Positions 1 to 32,465 of a stretch of 64,000 nucleotides of DNA are shown in pieces; positions within the stretch are counted from its first letter, which is position 1, and every line of letters begins with the position of its first letter. The stretch covers positions 1 through 64,000 of the forward strand of contig JAUIRK010000684.1 of NCBI GenBank assembly GCA_030549495.1. Direction: 5' to 3'. Source of the DNA: Nectonema munidae (lineage: Eukaryota; Nematomorpha; Nectonematoida; Nectonematidae). Both the position numbers and the translations under genes were made by a program. The notes beneath the pieces were generated by a model, which saw nothing but the letters and a program-made list of their open reading frames with translations, was not told the origin of the DNA and did no database searches.

Positions 1-159
1 TCATCTAATTATAAAATGGCTGATAAAATATATTTGTGATTCTTAGTCTGGAAAGGTATCAGTTTCCTCAATTAATCCGATAAGTATTATCTTTAAATCT
101 TTTGAATTTACGTTTTAATTTATACCTTTTGAGGTTTTGAATTTAATAATTGCTCGTTT

Positions 160-1285
160 ATGAGTGAGGGTGAATATAAGGACGCGGGAACCTATAAGTG
201 TTCTTAATGTTCTATTTTAACCGAAGAGATGATCCAATGTGATAATTGTTTTGAGTGGAAATGTTTTGATTGTCAAAATTTCAATAAAAGTTTTTTCAAA
301 ACACTTGATAAATTTAGCCAGCATGGTTTTCGTTGGCATTGCACCGAATGCAGAAATAAAAATCGAAGTTCGATTAAAGAGATTTTTGATATAGTAAAAG
401 ATTTGAAATCACAAATTGATGAACAAAACTCAATTATCAAAAAACTCAGTGAACAAGTTGAAGAGCTTAAAACACCTAGAGTTGAACAAAAGTTGTCTTT
501 TGCTGAAGTAACAAGCAAGAAAAATGATAAATCAAAAAATTTTTGTACCAAAAATTTTATAGTTGTGGAACCAAATCAAGAATTTTTATCTGGTAAAAAA
601 TGAGGCTGAAAAATTTCTGCATGAAAATTTGAAGTCTAAATGTAATATAAATAAAATTAAAGTTTTAAAATCCAAAAAGCTCTTAATTGAGGCTTCTTCT
701 ACAAAGTGCCGCAATAAAATCGAAGATGAATTGAAGGAAAAATTTAAGACAACGCAACTTGAAAATATAGTTCCGAAATTAACCTTCAAAAGAGTTCCAA
801 ATTTCATAGAAATGAACGAAATAAATGAAAAAATATCATCACAAAATGATATTAAAGTTGAAGATATTATTTCAGTAGAAAAATATAAGTTCAATTCCCA
901 TAAAGACCATTATGGAATTGATGTGGAATTTGATAAACAAGCTTTAACTAAAGTGTTAAAAGCAGGTAAAGTATATATTGGATTTTCATCATATCCAATA
1001 ATCCCTACTTTACCGCGTGTAAAGCAGTGTTCAAATTGTCTTAAACTAGGACACTTTAAAAGTTTATGTAAATCAAAATCACAATATTGTTCTCTTTGTG
1101 GAGATAAAGATCATGAATACACGAAATGTTCTTCAGAAATAACAACTTGCAAAAATTGCAAAGATAGAGGAATGCAAGCTGATCATCACCCATTTTCAAA
1201 AGAATGCCCTCTTAAGAAAAAAATATACGATAATTTGTTGATAAAAAAAATGAATGAATTGGATATATTACTTTCTAATGGTTGA
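160..1285 (+). pseudogene. LINE ORF1 (nucleic-acid-binding, PHD-like finger plus CCHC knuckles), broken
   Basis: The most likely start is the ATG at 160, in frame with the ATG at 229. Between them an in-frame TAA (205-207) sits inside the first C-x2-C pair of a PHD/zinc-ribbon-like N-terminus (cysteines continue as CDNC, CFDC, CTEC). A charged, probably coiled-coil stretch follows (about 360-480). The frame changes near 590 and then runs open to 1285. The C-terminal half contains three cysteine knuckles: CSNCLKLGHFKSLC, CSLCGDKDHEYTKC and a longer CKNC..H..C. This arrangement is typical of LINE ORF1 proteins that coat the element RNA. ORF1 overlaps the beginning of ORF2 by about 30 nt. Confidence 0.88.
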
Positions 1286-4219
1286 CGAATCATTCGATTT
1301 AACAGATTTGCTTTTTGATAATTATGATAAAAGTTATGATGTTCATTTACATAAATCTGCTATTTTAAAATTAAATGAAGATAAATCTTCTGATTTTTTC
1401 AATTTTAACATATTATCAATGAATGTTCAATCTATTCGAGCAAAATTCAATCATATTGAATTAATGTTAAAACAATTAAAAAGAAACAATGTTTACATTG
1501 ATGTCTTAGCCTTGCAAGAAACTTGGATGTTAGATGATATTACATATAATATACCTGGTTATATGTTTTTTTCTCAACCGAAGAGAATTTCACAACATGG
1601 AGGCTTATGCTTTTTCGTTAAAGAACAGTATAAAGTTGACATTTTGGATAGTGAATTTTCGTCAAATCTTTATGAAGTTTTTTCCATTAGCATAACTTCT
1701 GGTTTTTCAAATATTTTATCTTTTCACAATATTTACCGATTGCCTCTTTTTGGTAGCGATCATATGGATGAATTTTTTGAAAATTTTCAAACTTTTTTGA
1801 TGAAAAACAAACACAATAATAACAGATCAATTATTCTTGGTGATTTTAATATTAACCTCCTCGAATATAATAATAAGAATTATTCTTCCTTTTTTTTGAA
1901 TTTGCTTATGCAACACCATTTCGTACCTTCAATCACCAAACCAACGAGATACCAAGCATTTACATTGATAGATAATATATTTGTATCAAGTGAGAAAAAA
2001 TTTAAGGGATACAATATACAAACATCCTTTTCAGACCATATTCCAATTTTTACAACCATTGAACATAGCTTTCGAAATCAATTGCATAAAAATCAGAAAT
2101 CTCCCAGAATCATATTTGATAAGAGTTTTTTTCAGAATCTATTACGTTCACTTTGTTGGTATTTTCCAAGTGAGTCTGATCCAGAAAATATGATTTACAC
2201 AATTAATCATTGTTTAAGTTATTGTGCTAATCAAGCTAAAAAGTACAAAAAACAAAAAATTTCAATAAGTATAAAGAAAGATTTGCTGAATGGGCAAATG
2301 AAGAATTATTGACTCTAATAAAGAAAAGAGATAAAGTATTTTTTAAAATTAAAAGAACCCTTGAATATAAAATAAATTATAATTTAAAAAATCAACATGC
2401 TCACTTTTGTCAACAAGTAAAGCAGATGACGAGAAGTTTAAAAGAAAAATTCTATGCACAATTGTTTGAAAACAAAAATAGCAAAGAAGTCAGGAAGAAT
2501 ATTAATAAATTGATTAAAAAGAATGAAGATTCATCTTTAATTCTAAAAGATAATTCTCAAATCATAAATGAACAAAATCTATGTGATTTCATAAATAATT
2601 CATTTATTAGCCATGTACCTCAATCATCATTTTCTGAAATGAAAAATTACATTCCTTTTCAAAGTTCGAAGTTTAGACTTGAAGAAATCACTCTGGAGGA
2701 AGTGCTCATTGCCATTAAAAATTTGAAAAATAGTAAAAGTGAAGATTTTTATGGAATTTCTTCTTATCACCTAAAACTCATTGAAAATGAAATAGCATAT
2801 CCACTATTTTTAGCTTTTAATTCGTGCATGCAAAATTCACTCTTTCCCTCATGTCTCAAAATTAGTAAGTGCATACCTGTCTACAAAAAAAAAGGTGAGA
2901 GACCCGACATGAACAATTATCGTCCAATCTCTTTGATTAGCATAATTTCAAAACTTTTTGAAAAAATTATTCTCAAGCAATTAATTCATCATTTTGATCA
3001 AAACAATCTCTTCAATTCAAAGCAGTTCGGTTTTAGGAAAAATTCTTCTACTACGTTTGCACATTCACTTTTCTTGACATCAATTTATGAATATCTTGAT
3101 TCTGGAGATGATATTTTAGCATTGTTCCTAGATTTATCAAAAGCGTTCGACTCAGTATCACATGAAAAACTTTTATTCAAGCTGGAAAAGTATGGATTTG
3201 ATGAACGAACTTTGAAATTTTTTAAATCATATTTGTCTCTCAGAAAGCAAGCAGTGTTTGCGAATGATAGTTATTCAAATTTGATTCATGTATCCAGAGG
3301 AGTACCTCAGGGTTCTGTTTTGGGTCCCTTCCTTTTTTTAATTTATATTAATGACATATTTCAATCAAACGCTTCGTTAGAGTTTTTAGCTTTTGCTGAT
3401 GATTTGACTATTCTTATACCTTATTGATTTCTCCTAAATGTTTCTCTGGCTCAGAATAAAACAATTGAGTCTGTTTATAGAGAAAATGTCAATAAAGTTT
3501 TTGGTTGGTGTACAGTGAATGAACTTGGAATTAATAACTCTAAAACTGTTCATATGTTTTTTTCTAAGAAAAATGCTCAGCCTACCTTCTTGAAAAATCT
3601 CAATTTGCATTTATCAGTATCTCATAATTATTTAGGTTTAATCTTGAGTGAAAAATTGAATTGGAATCTACACATTAAACACATTTGCACTAAAGTTAGT
3701 ATTGTAATTGGTATTTTATATCGATTCAGATCACTTCCATCGAAAATTAAACTGGATATATATAGATCACTAGTTTTGCCTCATCTTTCCTATAGTTTGG
3801 TCAATTGGGGCTTTGTGGACCTCTCAAGTTGGCATACTCTTCAAAAAAAATGCATAAGATTGGTATCCAATCTGACATTCCGAGCGCATACTCTTTCAAT
3901 TTTTAAAAGTAACAACTTGCTCAATATATAAGAAATTTATATCAAACAACTTTGTATTGTCGCTTGGAAATTTTTTAATGGATATTTGCCTGTGGCCATA
4001 AGCAATTTTTTCACATTCAATCACGATTCAGAACGTTTTTCCCCAAGATATATGTATAATTTGCAGATACCATCATATCGCTTGAAATCCACGCAGTCAA
4101 GTTTGAAGTTTCGTATAACTAAAATCTGGAATGAATATTTGCAAGATTTTCAAATTATGAATATTTCACTTTCAACATTGAAAAGACGCCTGAATGAATA
4201 TTTATTGAAACAAGATTGA
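1254..4219 (+). pseudogene. LINE ORF2: apurinic-type endonuclease and reverse transcriptase, broken
   Basis: The probable start is the ATG at 1278. The endonuclease domain shows the N-terminal SMNVQSI motif, LALQETW, LGDFNINL and the terminal SDHIPI motif (to about 2060). The reverse transcriptase follows in another frame: CIPVYKKKG, NNYRPISLISIISKLFEK, KQFGFRKNSST, LDLSKAFDSV, GVPQGSVLGPFLFLIYINDI and the catalytic FADD (about 3392). The thumb and C-terminal region continue past a stop at 3425-3427 through 3515-3931 and 3986-4219. The frame changes around 2270, where the reading should continue into a YKERFAEWANEE-like stretch. With four or five lesions it cannot make a full protein, but the domains are otherwise well kept. 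Confidence 0.92.
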
Positions 4220-4455
4220 ATCAATTTTGTGATGATTTAATATAATTTGATTTTTTTATTTAAATTTTTTTAATATCAATTTCATTTTTAACTATGTTTA
4301 ATTGTTGATTTAACATTTATTTAACATTTATGAACAATTAAAAAAAATATTTTAATGTTTTTTTAGTATTTCTGTTACGGTCTTCTGACCCTTGAAATAC
4401 AAGCATATTCTCAAATGTGAAATTTTTTTTTATGAGATTATTTTATGCTAATAAA

Positions 4456-4478
4456 TTCTTCTTCTTCTTCTTCTTCTT
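4456..4478 (+). repeat. (TTC)n LINE 3' tail
   Basis: About seven TTC units directly follow an AATAAAT stretch at the end of the LINE 3' UTR. They mark the 3' terminus of the retrotransposon. Confidence 0.8.
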
Positions 4479-4989
4479 AATCTAAATATTTTATTAATTT
4501 GTGAGTTTTGTCCTATAATTTGTATGATTACAATGTCAGAATTCCAATTAAGATGCACATTAGAGAGCAAAAAATAAAAAATATGCTATTGTATATAAAA
4601 TGACAAGTAACTTTATGTTAGAACAATTTTGATAGATTGATTGAAAAAATTATCGAAGATTGAAAAATTATTAAAAAAATAAAAGATTTCATTCACATAA
4701 CAAATTATTCTTATGGTAATCGTATTAATTTTTATCGAGTTTGCCTAAAATATGTCCATCTCAAAAAAGTTGTGCCCAGCTCGCGAATTTTACTTTATAT
4801 ATTATCATTCAAATGAATATATTAATTTTATTTTCCTTTAATTGTGCAACTTCATCGAGATTTCAACAATTCTATATGATAGCAAAAATCAAGTTACGTG
4901 AAGAAAACAAAAGAAAGGAAAAAAAATTAATTATCTAGTTATAAAAAAAATTAAAACAGTTGTATATATATGAAGCATATGAAAATAAA
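4479..4989. other. AT-rich spacer, nothing recognised
   Basis: No coding potential, RNA gene or repeat end could be supported here. Confidence 0.5.
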
Positions 4990-5451
4990 AATAAAAAATA
5001 AAGTAAGCTGGAAATGACACTTGAAAGAAAAATGAATCGTTCAGAAAAGATAGTTGAAAGAGGACAAGAAATTTGGAAGCAAAAGCTTATGAAGTTTGAA
5101 GCAAATGGGGTGAAATCAACTATCATAATAAAATTTAAAAGAGCTCTAAAAACAGTGCTACCAACATCCGTTGAGGCTGAAAGAGCTTTTTCATCAGCTA
5201 CACTTTTTATCACAAAAATCAGAACACGACTATCATCGGAGAGTATTAATTTTTTATTTTTTTTGAAAAAGTATTACAGTAATAAAGATTGATTTTTTTC
5301 TAATAAAATTGTTTTATTTTCCACTTTTTAGTTTGAGAACGAAAAATAAATAAACGAAAAAAATTTCCCGGGATTCCGGGAAAGAAAAAATTTTCGCAAA
5401 ATTTCCCGGGATAACCGGAAGGGGTTTAATGATGTAATTACAGAAACCCTA
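4990..5451 (+). mobile_element. hAT transposon, 3' fragment
   Basis: The fragment contains the C-terminal dimerisation domain of a hAT transposase (5014-5292) followed by a GC-richer end with repeated CCCGGGA/TCCGGGA motifs. It ends in GAAACCCTA at 5451, the reverse complement of a TAGGGTTTC-type hAT terminus. The matching left end is absent, so the copy is 5'-truncated. Confidence 0.75.
5014..5292 (+). pseudogene. hAT transposase C-terminal dimerisation domain (fragment)
   Basis: The open stretch carries the hallmark LPTSVEAERAFSSA motif followed by LFITKIRTRLSSESIN and a final LFFLKKYY, the hydrophobic C-terminal hAT dimerisation region. A full hAT transposase is about 600 residues, so only the last 90 or so remain. 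The catalytic part is not found upstream. Confidence 0.85.
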
Positions 5452-5909
5452 ATACTTACCTTATTTACTATATATAATTCAAAATATAGTAAATAATATC
5501 AAACTATAATAATATCAAAATATAGTAAATATAATTCAAAACCTATACTTATTTATTTATTTATTATTTACATTTTGTTTACAAGAACAAAACAATATAT
5601 TTATGTTCTATAATATAATAAATACTTAAACGACTATCTACCTACCTATTTAAATATGTTATGTATATTTTTGGAATAAAATAAATTTAACATATACTCT
5701 ATAAGATTTTATGTATCAGATTTTATTTAATTTGTTTATAGTTATTTAATTATTTTTATTTATTTTTTTTGTTTTAATTTATATATATTCCAAAATTTAA
5801 AATTTACAGTCATGTCAAGTAAACTTAGAATTTGTATAATAAATAAATTGTTTTATCTTAATAAATTTTTAATAACTAAATGAAAAAGTTCTTTAAATTT
5901 CAAACACGC

Positions 5910-7560
5910 GTATCTGTTCTTTTAAATATAAATTTGCTAAATAATCTTACCATATTACCCATAATTACAAAGTATTCTTAGCCGGTGATTTTAACCCATT
6001 TACGACCAATGTTCCTATTTGAACATAAGTAATTTCATCTTCGTCTGCTTTTTTCAATGACTTTGAATATAAATCGTCTGCGTTTTTTTAGATATCGTCT
6101 GCTTTGCTTGGTCTAAACTTGGTTAATATTGATCTATCCAACCAATCTAAATGATCAGTATACTAATGAATTTTAAACCTATTGTTTGAATATTCTTATA
6201 AACCATGTATTCCTTCTCCAACACGTTTCTGTAAAAGTAAAGCTACTTTGATTGACAATATATTTATAAATTTTGATTCCCATGTAGCTCAGTAGGGCAA
6301 CATATTAGTTTAAATCTCTGATCATCTACCTAACTTTGTCTCCATACAAAATTTCAAAGTAAGGGATAAATACTTGTATGAAACTTCAAATTGTTTACAA
6401 TTTCATCAAAAAAATTATGCTAAATTTATAGATGATCTACTTAGTGAATCTTGGGATATTGAAGAAAGCTATGTTGTTAACACCTATTATAGAATTTTTT
6501 TTACAAAATTACAAAAATTAATTGATAGTAATTTCTCTTTGCTTAAACCTAAAATAAACAATAAGTGTAAATGGTATACGAAAGAATTAAGTGCTATGAA
6601 GAGAAATAAAAATAGATTATTCAGTCTGTATTGTAAAACTTGGGATAACGAGGTTTATAAAAAATTCCCAATATTAAGGAACCAATAGAACAAGTCGGTG
6701 AAAAGAGCTAATCAGACTTATTACTATAATATTTTTCATTAATGTAAAAATGACAACAAAAAATTTGGAATATAATAAATTCACTAAGTGGTAATTCTAA
6801 TCATTCCCTAATTCATGTTGATCCAAATGACCTGAATGAAATTTTTTTGAAAAATGATAATCTAGCGTTGAAGAATACAATACCTTTTATTTTAATGATA
6901 TAACTGATAATGATATATTTTGTGCTGCACAAAACTTTAATTCTTCTTCATCTTGTGGATGGGACAATATTTCCAACAAATTGGGTGAAATTATATCTTA
7001 CTTATAATCTTAAAGTTATATATAATAAAATGATTGAAGAGGGAACTTGTCCAGGTATGTTAAAAATCACAAAAGTGACCCCTATTTTTAAATCTGGAGA
7101 TGAGAAAGATTTAAATAATTACCGCCCTATAAGTTTAATACCTGTTTTTAGTAAATTGCTCGAAAAGATAATTAATAAAAGAATGGTGTGCTTCATTGAT
7201 AAATATAAATTGATTAATGATAAACAATTTGGTTTTAGATCTGGTTTATCAACCGATACAGCTCTTTTATAAGTTGTTAATGAAATTTTTGCTTCTTATG
7301 ATTATAAATATAAAAATTTAGGTATATTCATAAATTTCAGTAAAGCCTTTGATAAAGTTAATTATAAAAAGTTACTCTTAAAATTGTATAATTTTGGTTT
7401 CAGAAGTAAATTTTTGAATTTCATTGAAAATTATCTAGAAAATCGTATGCAATATGCTGTAGTAAATGGTCAAGCATCGACTAAATTGTCAGTCAAAGAT
7501 GGAGTGCCACAGGGATCCATATTGGGATTTTTTTTTATATATATATAAATTCTCTTTTTT
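5910..7560 (+). mobile_element. Second LINE fragment (endonuclease and RT), heavily decayed, split by a MITE
   Basis: The endonuclease C-terminal part begins before 5971 (an LAGDF motif), is interrupted by a MITE (5995-6122), and resumes with NIDLSNQ, ATLIDNIF and an ISDHLP motif (about 6320). An inter-domain region follows (6374-6688), then reverse transcriptase (about 6990-7530: VTPIFKSGDEKDLNNYRPIS, KLLEKIINKRM, KQFGFRSGLST, INFSKAFDKV, GVPQGSILG). Many stops and frame changes are present. The reverse transcriptase motifs differ clearly from the LINE at 1-4478, so this is another family. The 3' part dissolves into a T-rich block. Confidence 0.85.
5995..6122 (+). mobile_element. piggyBac-type MITE (TTAA), family A
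   Basis: This 128-bp element is flanked by TTAA (5991-5994 and 6123-6126). It begins with the terminal repeat CCCATTTACGACCAA, followed at once by the palindrome TGTTCCTATTTGAACA (6010-6025) and three CGTCTGC motifs in one orientation. It lies inside the endonuclease region of the second LINE; removing it with one TTAA restores the reading LAGDF-NIDL. Confidence 0.9.
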
Positions 7561-7745
7561 TAAAATTTTTTTTAAATATGTTGTTGGGGGTTTCAGTGTT
7601 TTTTTTTATTTTTATCCCTTAAATTTTTGGTTTTAAATTATTAAAAAATAATATTTTTGGAAATTGTTTTTTTTTCTATTTAATTTGGAGTTTTTTTTTT
7701 GGTTTTTAATTATATATAAGAGGTTTGGGGGGTATTTATTGTTGA
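7530..7745 (+). other. T-homopolymer-rich degenerate continuation of the LINE
   Basis: After the GVPQGSILG motif the frame still reads FFFIYINSLF, the expected RT continuation. The sequence then becomes almost only runs of T with G blocks. It looks like homopolymer-inflated LINE sequence rather than a simple repeat. Confidence 0.45.
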
Positions 7746-7770
7746 GATCAAAAAATTCTAAAATAGTTTC

Positions 7771-8136
7771 TTAAAGAATGAGGAGATTTTTCTTCATTTC
7801 AAAATGCTTATTCCAACTAAGATCCTCGATATGATGATAACCCATAATTTTTCTTCCATCCACTTTTTTAAAGAGTTTTTTGATTTCTTTATTTTTTATT
7901 TTCAATATTTTAATGGAAATAAATATACTATCTATTAGCGATGTAGCGATATAAATAAAAATTTTTTTACGCGTCATGATATAAAAGTCTAATAAATTAT
8001 AATGTTCATTAAAATTAAAGAACTTCAATGTGTAAAATATATTATATTTTGATGGGAAAACACCTCTTTCCTTCTCACTTGTGTCTTCTATGAGAGTAAA
8101 CTTGTCCCCAACAACAAAACGTCGGGGCAAGGACAT
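7771..8136 (-). CDS. Unrecognised 121-codon open frame
   Basis: An ATG-initiated frame of 121 codons, lysine- and isoleucine-rich, reads MSLPRRFVVGDKFTLIEDT at the start and ends KKNLLIL. I do not recognise any family. A hydrophobic stretch (about residues 57-78) could be membrane-spanning or may reflect AT-rich composition. It lies between a dead LINE and a SINE, and no promoter or partner exon is evident. It may be chance, a transposon remnant or an orphan exon. Confidence 0.2.
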   Translation of the reverse strand: MSLPRRFVVGDKFTLIEDTSEKERGVFPSKYNIFYTLKFFNFNEHYNLLDFYIMTRKKIFIYIATSLIDSIFISIKILKIKNKEIKKLFKKVDGRKIMGYHHIEDLSWNKHFEMKKNLLIL

Positions 8137-8495
8137 TCTATCTTATAAAGTAGAAATATAAATATTTAAAAGTTTGAAAGAAAATTGGTTGGTGAAATAG
8201 TGATTCCTATTTATATTTTTACATCAAATTGTGAACAATTTTTTTCAAAAAATTTTTTTTTAAAAAGCACAGATTTTTTTGCGCATCCCATCACTCTGCC
8301 AATAATTTTGATTTTTCCCCATTTTATATCATTAAAAGGCGTGTTTGGCTTATGAGTAGACCCTCTATATTACTTTACTTGTTTTATCGTTGAGTTTCAA
8401 ACAAATTCTTTAATGATTTTAAAGATGTGCTCTCCTGGTATAAAGCGCTGTGCATAAAATATAAAAGTTATTTTACTCTTTATGGTTCTATTATA
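8137..8495. other. Spacer, nothing recognised
   Basis: AT-rich sequence without an identifiable gene or repeat boundary. Confidence 0.4.
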
Positions 8496-8740
8496 GCGCC
8501 GGTGTCATGGGGGTTAGACCTCAGGGATTTCATTCCAAAGGTCTCGGGTTCGATTCCCGGTGTACTCGAAATGCAATTTCTTGTTTAATCTGAGACCATC
8601 CAGTTGACGTCAGTAAGGGCATCGGGTGAAGAAATACACCACGGTACAAATAAAAAGTCCCACAAATTAGTGTGTGTGAGGCACGTCTTTCCCTGCCTAT
8701 TCGGGAACAAAGGACGTTAAAGGGTGTTTTTGTTTTTTTA
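8496..8740 (+). mobile_element. tRNA-derived SINE
   Basis: A tRNA-like head contains a degenerate A box near 8500-8520 and an excellent B box GGTTCGATTCC (8547-8557). A roughly 170-bp body follows that is unlike a tRNA and ends in AAGGACGTTAAAGGG plus a T-rich tail. The head would be transcribed by RNA polymerase III; mobilisation would depend on a partner LINE. Confidence 0.75.
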
Positions 8741-9154
8741 GCTGTCTATTTGTTTGTCTGATGAAATTGCAGAACAATAAAAATTGTTTTTACAGATAAA
8801 TAAACAGATACAGATCTAATCACTCCATAGCATACTATGGCCTACAATTTCATAATCTTATAGTTACAAACACAATTATGGAAATTTTGCCAATCCAAAA
8901 TATCTTTTATCAAATTCAATTTTATGATATTTGCTTTATTCAAGTGATGGATCTTTTATACAAAGTTTACCCTGCTCCGAACATGTTTCGCATATTGAAA
9001 GCTCATCAGCTAAGTTAGGCACATTCTACTGGAGAGTCTAAGTCACGATGGCATGTGTAGAATGCGCACACTGCCATTGCCACCACGACGCATTTTAGCG
9101 TTGTATGTTTCCAGCTCTTGAATAAAGCAAATATGAAAAGAGACTGATATTATA

Positions 9155-9300
9155 GATAAAATGGCGCTGAGACTTCATAAATAAAAGTTGTAAAGAAAAT
9201 AAATTGAAAACGTTGAGTAAATCTTTTATTTAACAAAATACAAGCAATAATATTTCGGTCACTATGACCTTCTTCAGATACATTATATGACGTAAAATGA
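9155..9300 (-). repeat. Dispersed-repeat fragment with a hammerhead-like hairpin
   Basis: On the minus strand the stretch 9277-9249 reads CTGAAGA, an A, then a GGTCA/TGACC hairpin with a TAG loop, then GAAA. That resembles a minimal hammerhead core (CUGANGA - stem II - GAAA) with one extra A. It is followed by a TTAAATAAAAG stretch. Similar motifs occur at the ends of some Penelope-like elements; assignment to such a family is only a guess. Confidence 0.35.
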
Positions 9301-9386
9301 ATTGTAAAAATGAAAAAAAAACTGATATTATCATTAAAACATGCTTGCTTCGCCTAAAATGGCTAAATTCAATTTTACTTTAATAA

Positions 9387-9511
9387 CCCTTTCGTGACCA
9401 GTGTATCATATATGATACAAAAACAATTTTACCTTCGTCTGCTTTTTCAAATTGTATATGAATCTTCTCCTTTTTAATAAATATCGTCTGGTTTTTCTGG
9501 CAATGAAAGTG
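9387..9511 (+). mobile_element. piggyBac-type MITE, family B
   Basis: The 125-bp element has terminal repeat CCCTTTCGTGACCAG (9387-9401), immediately followed by the perfect 18-nt palindrome TGTATCATATATGATACA (9402-9419), then CGTCTG motifs. It ends before TTAA at 9512. The left target reads ATAA instead of TTAA. It is the same family, in opposite orientation, as the copy at 10538-10667. Confidence 0.85.
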
Positions 9512-9515
9512 TTAA

Positions 9516-10070
9516 AATGGAAGCAAAATGTTAAGCTTGAACATTTAAAAACTAAACTATCATGTAAAAACACAAAAAAAAACTCTTGAAAAATGCACTT
9601 ATTATATAAGTATGATGTTTCCTTTGATTTACGATAATATTAAAAATTTGATCTTACTACTCAATCTAAAAAAATTTTTAAATAAGTATTAATAAGGCAA
9701 AATTAAATGGATTTAATTAAAAGTATTTTTAAAAAATTGGCTTCTTTTACTTTCTCTTACCCTACTTATCACGGATCGCTGGCGTAAGTCCGCCATATCC
9801 GATATAAAATCCCATCTCGATTCTTCGCGTAAGTGAAATTCTAACTCAAACATATTTTGGAAACGCCCACACATCTATCTCATCTCTCGCCACTATTGAG
9901 CGAGCAGTCACATTATTGACTTCCCAAGCTATCATTCGTTGTTAAAATGGGAAAAATTTATTTTCTTATAATGTTATTAAACTTGATGTATAGTTAAATT
10001 GTTTGGGGTAAAGTTGAAGTATCCATGTTTCTTATAAAAAAAAATACGTTTTTAAAATGGCAATTATTCT
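9516..10070. other. Spacer, one GC-richer stretch, nothing certain
   Basis: A stretch around 9770-9950 is less AT-rich than its surroundings and holds a TATAAAA (about 9804). It could be promoter sequence or a decayed repeat; there is no further support. Confidence 0.25.
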
Positions 10071-10074
10071 TTAA

Positions 10075-10177
10075 CCCATTTAGGAACATAAGTAATTTCA
10101 TCTTCGTCTGCTTTTTTCAATAAAAATCGTCTGCCTTTTTTTTTAAATATCGTCTGATTTCTATGGTATTTAATCGG
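10075..10177 (+). mobile_element. piggyBac-type MITE, family A, internally deleted
   Basis: This 103-bp copy between TTAA (10071-10074) and TTAA (10178-10181) starts CCCATTTAGGAACATAAG. The end of the terminal repeat and one palindrome arm are missing compared with the copies at 5995 and 33781. Three CGTCTG motifs remain. Confidence 0.85.
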
Positions 10178-10537
10178 TTAAACGCGCATAGCCTCTTTAT
10201 ATAATTAACACATATCGACTCCGTACTATGGTTGACGTATAGAGTTACATTACAAAACCACGACAAAAATTGTATTGAAAAAATATGAGAGCAAACTTTT
10301 GTATTTATTGGAAAAATATTTTGTATATCAAAGATGAATTTTTATACTAAAAAAGACTCGCAATCATTCATACAATAATATATTATCTTCAAGGCAGTTA
10401 TCATCATCAATTCCTATAGGCTCTTTCTACACACACACACAATAATAGGAAAAACAAGAGCGCTGCTTGATTCATAAAAAATTAGTGAATGAAAGCCGGG
10501 ATTATTTTAAATCCTACAGAATTCATAAGATCAATAA

Positions 10538-10667
10538 CCCTTTCATTGCCAGAAAAATCAGACGATATTTATTAAAAAGCAGAAGATTCATATACAAAAC
10601 TATTTGAAAAAGCAGACGAAGGTAAAATTGTTTATGTATCATATATGATACACTAATGACGAAAGGG
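10538..10667 (-). mobile_element. piggyBac-type MITE, family B, inverted copy
   Basis: A 130-bp inverted copy of the family at 9387. The palindrome TGTATCATATATGATACA lies at 10635-10652, immediately inside the terminal repeat 10653-10667, and TTAA follows at 10668-10671. The left target reads ATAA. AGACGA motifs are seen on the plus strand. Confidence 0.85.
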
Positions 10668-10734
10668 TTAAAGCAACTGCAAAATCGGGACACTTCCAGA
10701 AAACCAGGAAACATGGCAGCTCTAGCAGTGCTTT

Positions 10735-10970
10735 GAAGTCGTAAATTTTACACGGATAGGAGTCTAAGTCGCTATCTTATAAAATTTAAACTTAGGAGTC
10801 GGTATTTTGTGGAATGATATCGTGTTCGCAAGTGAAGAGTTGGCCTTAAGTTTTTATCAAGTTTAATTGGAGTCGAAGCCGCATTTTGTGATTAATAGGA
10901 GTAGGAATCGGGTTCGGATATTTTGCCTCCGACTGTCCAGCGACTGTCCTACCCTATTCCGTAAAGGTAA
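10735..10970. repeat. Degenerate GGAGTC-rich repeat
   Basis: The motif GGAGTC with variants (GGAGTCTAAGTCG, GGAGTCGGTATTT, GGAGTCGAAGCCG) recurs at irregular spacing. A similar motif appears near 11767-11835. Origin unknown; probably a decayed dispersed repeat just upstream of the TPD52-like gene. Confidence 0.4.
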
Positions 10971-11222
10971 TACTGTAATATATAAATGTATAATAAAAAT
11001 TACTTTTTCACAATCTTTTGTAAACTACCTGCAAATAATGATATAATGATACTTGGAAATCACTGGCTAGTTGTTCTTCATTAAAAATGAGTTTCCTAAC
11101 TTTTTGGGCGATGCTTTTACGCGTATTAAAATGGCGTTGCTCCACTGTGAGTGTGAGTGTGTGCATGTGAGTTCTCTCTCCCCAGTACTTTTAGTTGTGA
11201 TGCATTTGCTTTCTTTGTGAGA

Positions 11223-32432
<21,210 letters not shown>

Positions 32433-32459
32433 AAAAGGCTTTAGTTCCTCTCAAAGTTA

Positions 32460-32465
32460 AATAAA
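32460..32465 (+). terminator. Candidate poly(A) signal AATAAA
   Basis: AATAAA 28 nt past the stop of the TPD52-like gene. A T-rich tract follows; further AATAAA motifs occur near 32690, so the main cleavage site is uncertain. Confidence 0.5.

Larger units (their letters stand above)
1..4478 (+). mobile_element. Non-LTR retrotransposon (LINE), Jockey/CR1-like, nearly full length but broken
   Basis: The element has the order short 5' leader (1-159), ORF1 (160-1285), ORF2 with endonuclease and reverse transcriptase (about 1278-4219), an AT-rich 3' UTR and a terminal TTC repeat (4456-4478). The protein order, the FADD reverse-transcriptase box and the simple-repeat tail place it in the Jockey/CR1 group of LINEs; I cannot fix the clade without a tree. 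Lesions are few: a stop at 205-207, frame changes near 590 and near 2270, and stops at 3425-3427 and 3929-3931. That suggests a fairly young copy. The true 5' end may lie before the window, and no target-site duplication could be identified. Confidence 0.93.

Noticed and set aside
9770-9950. Promoter of the TPD52-like gene
   Set aside because: Only a TATAAAA and higher GC; too far upstream and unsupported.
11157-11222. N-terminal extension of the TPD52-like protein
   Set aside because: No ATG; cysteine- and phenylalanine-rich, unlike the family. The ATG at 11223 fits better.
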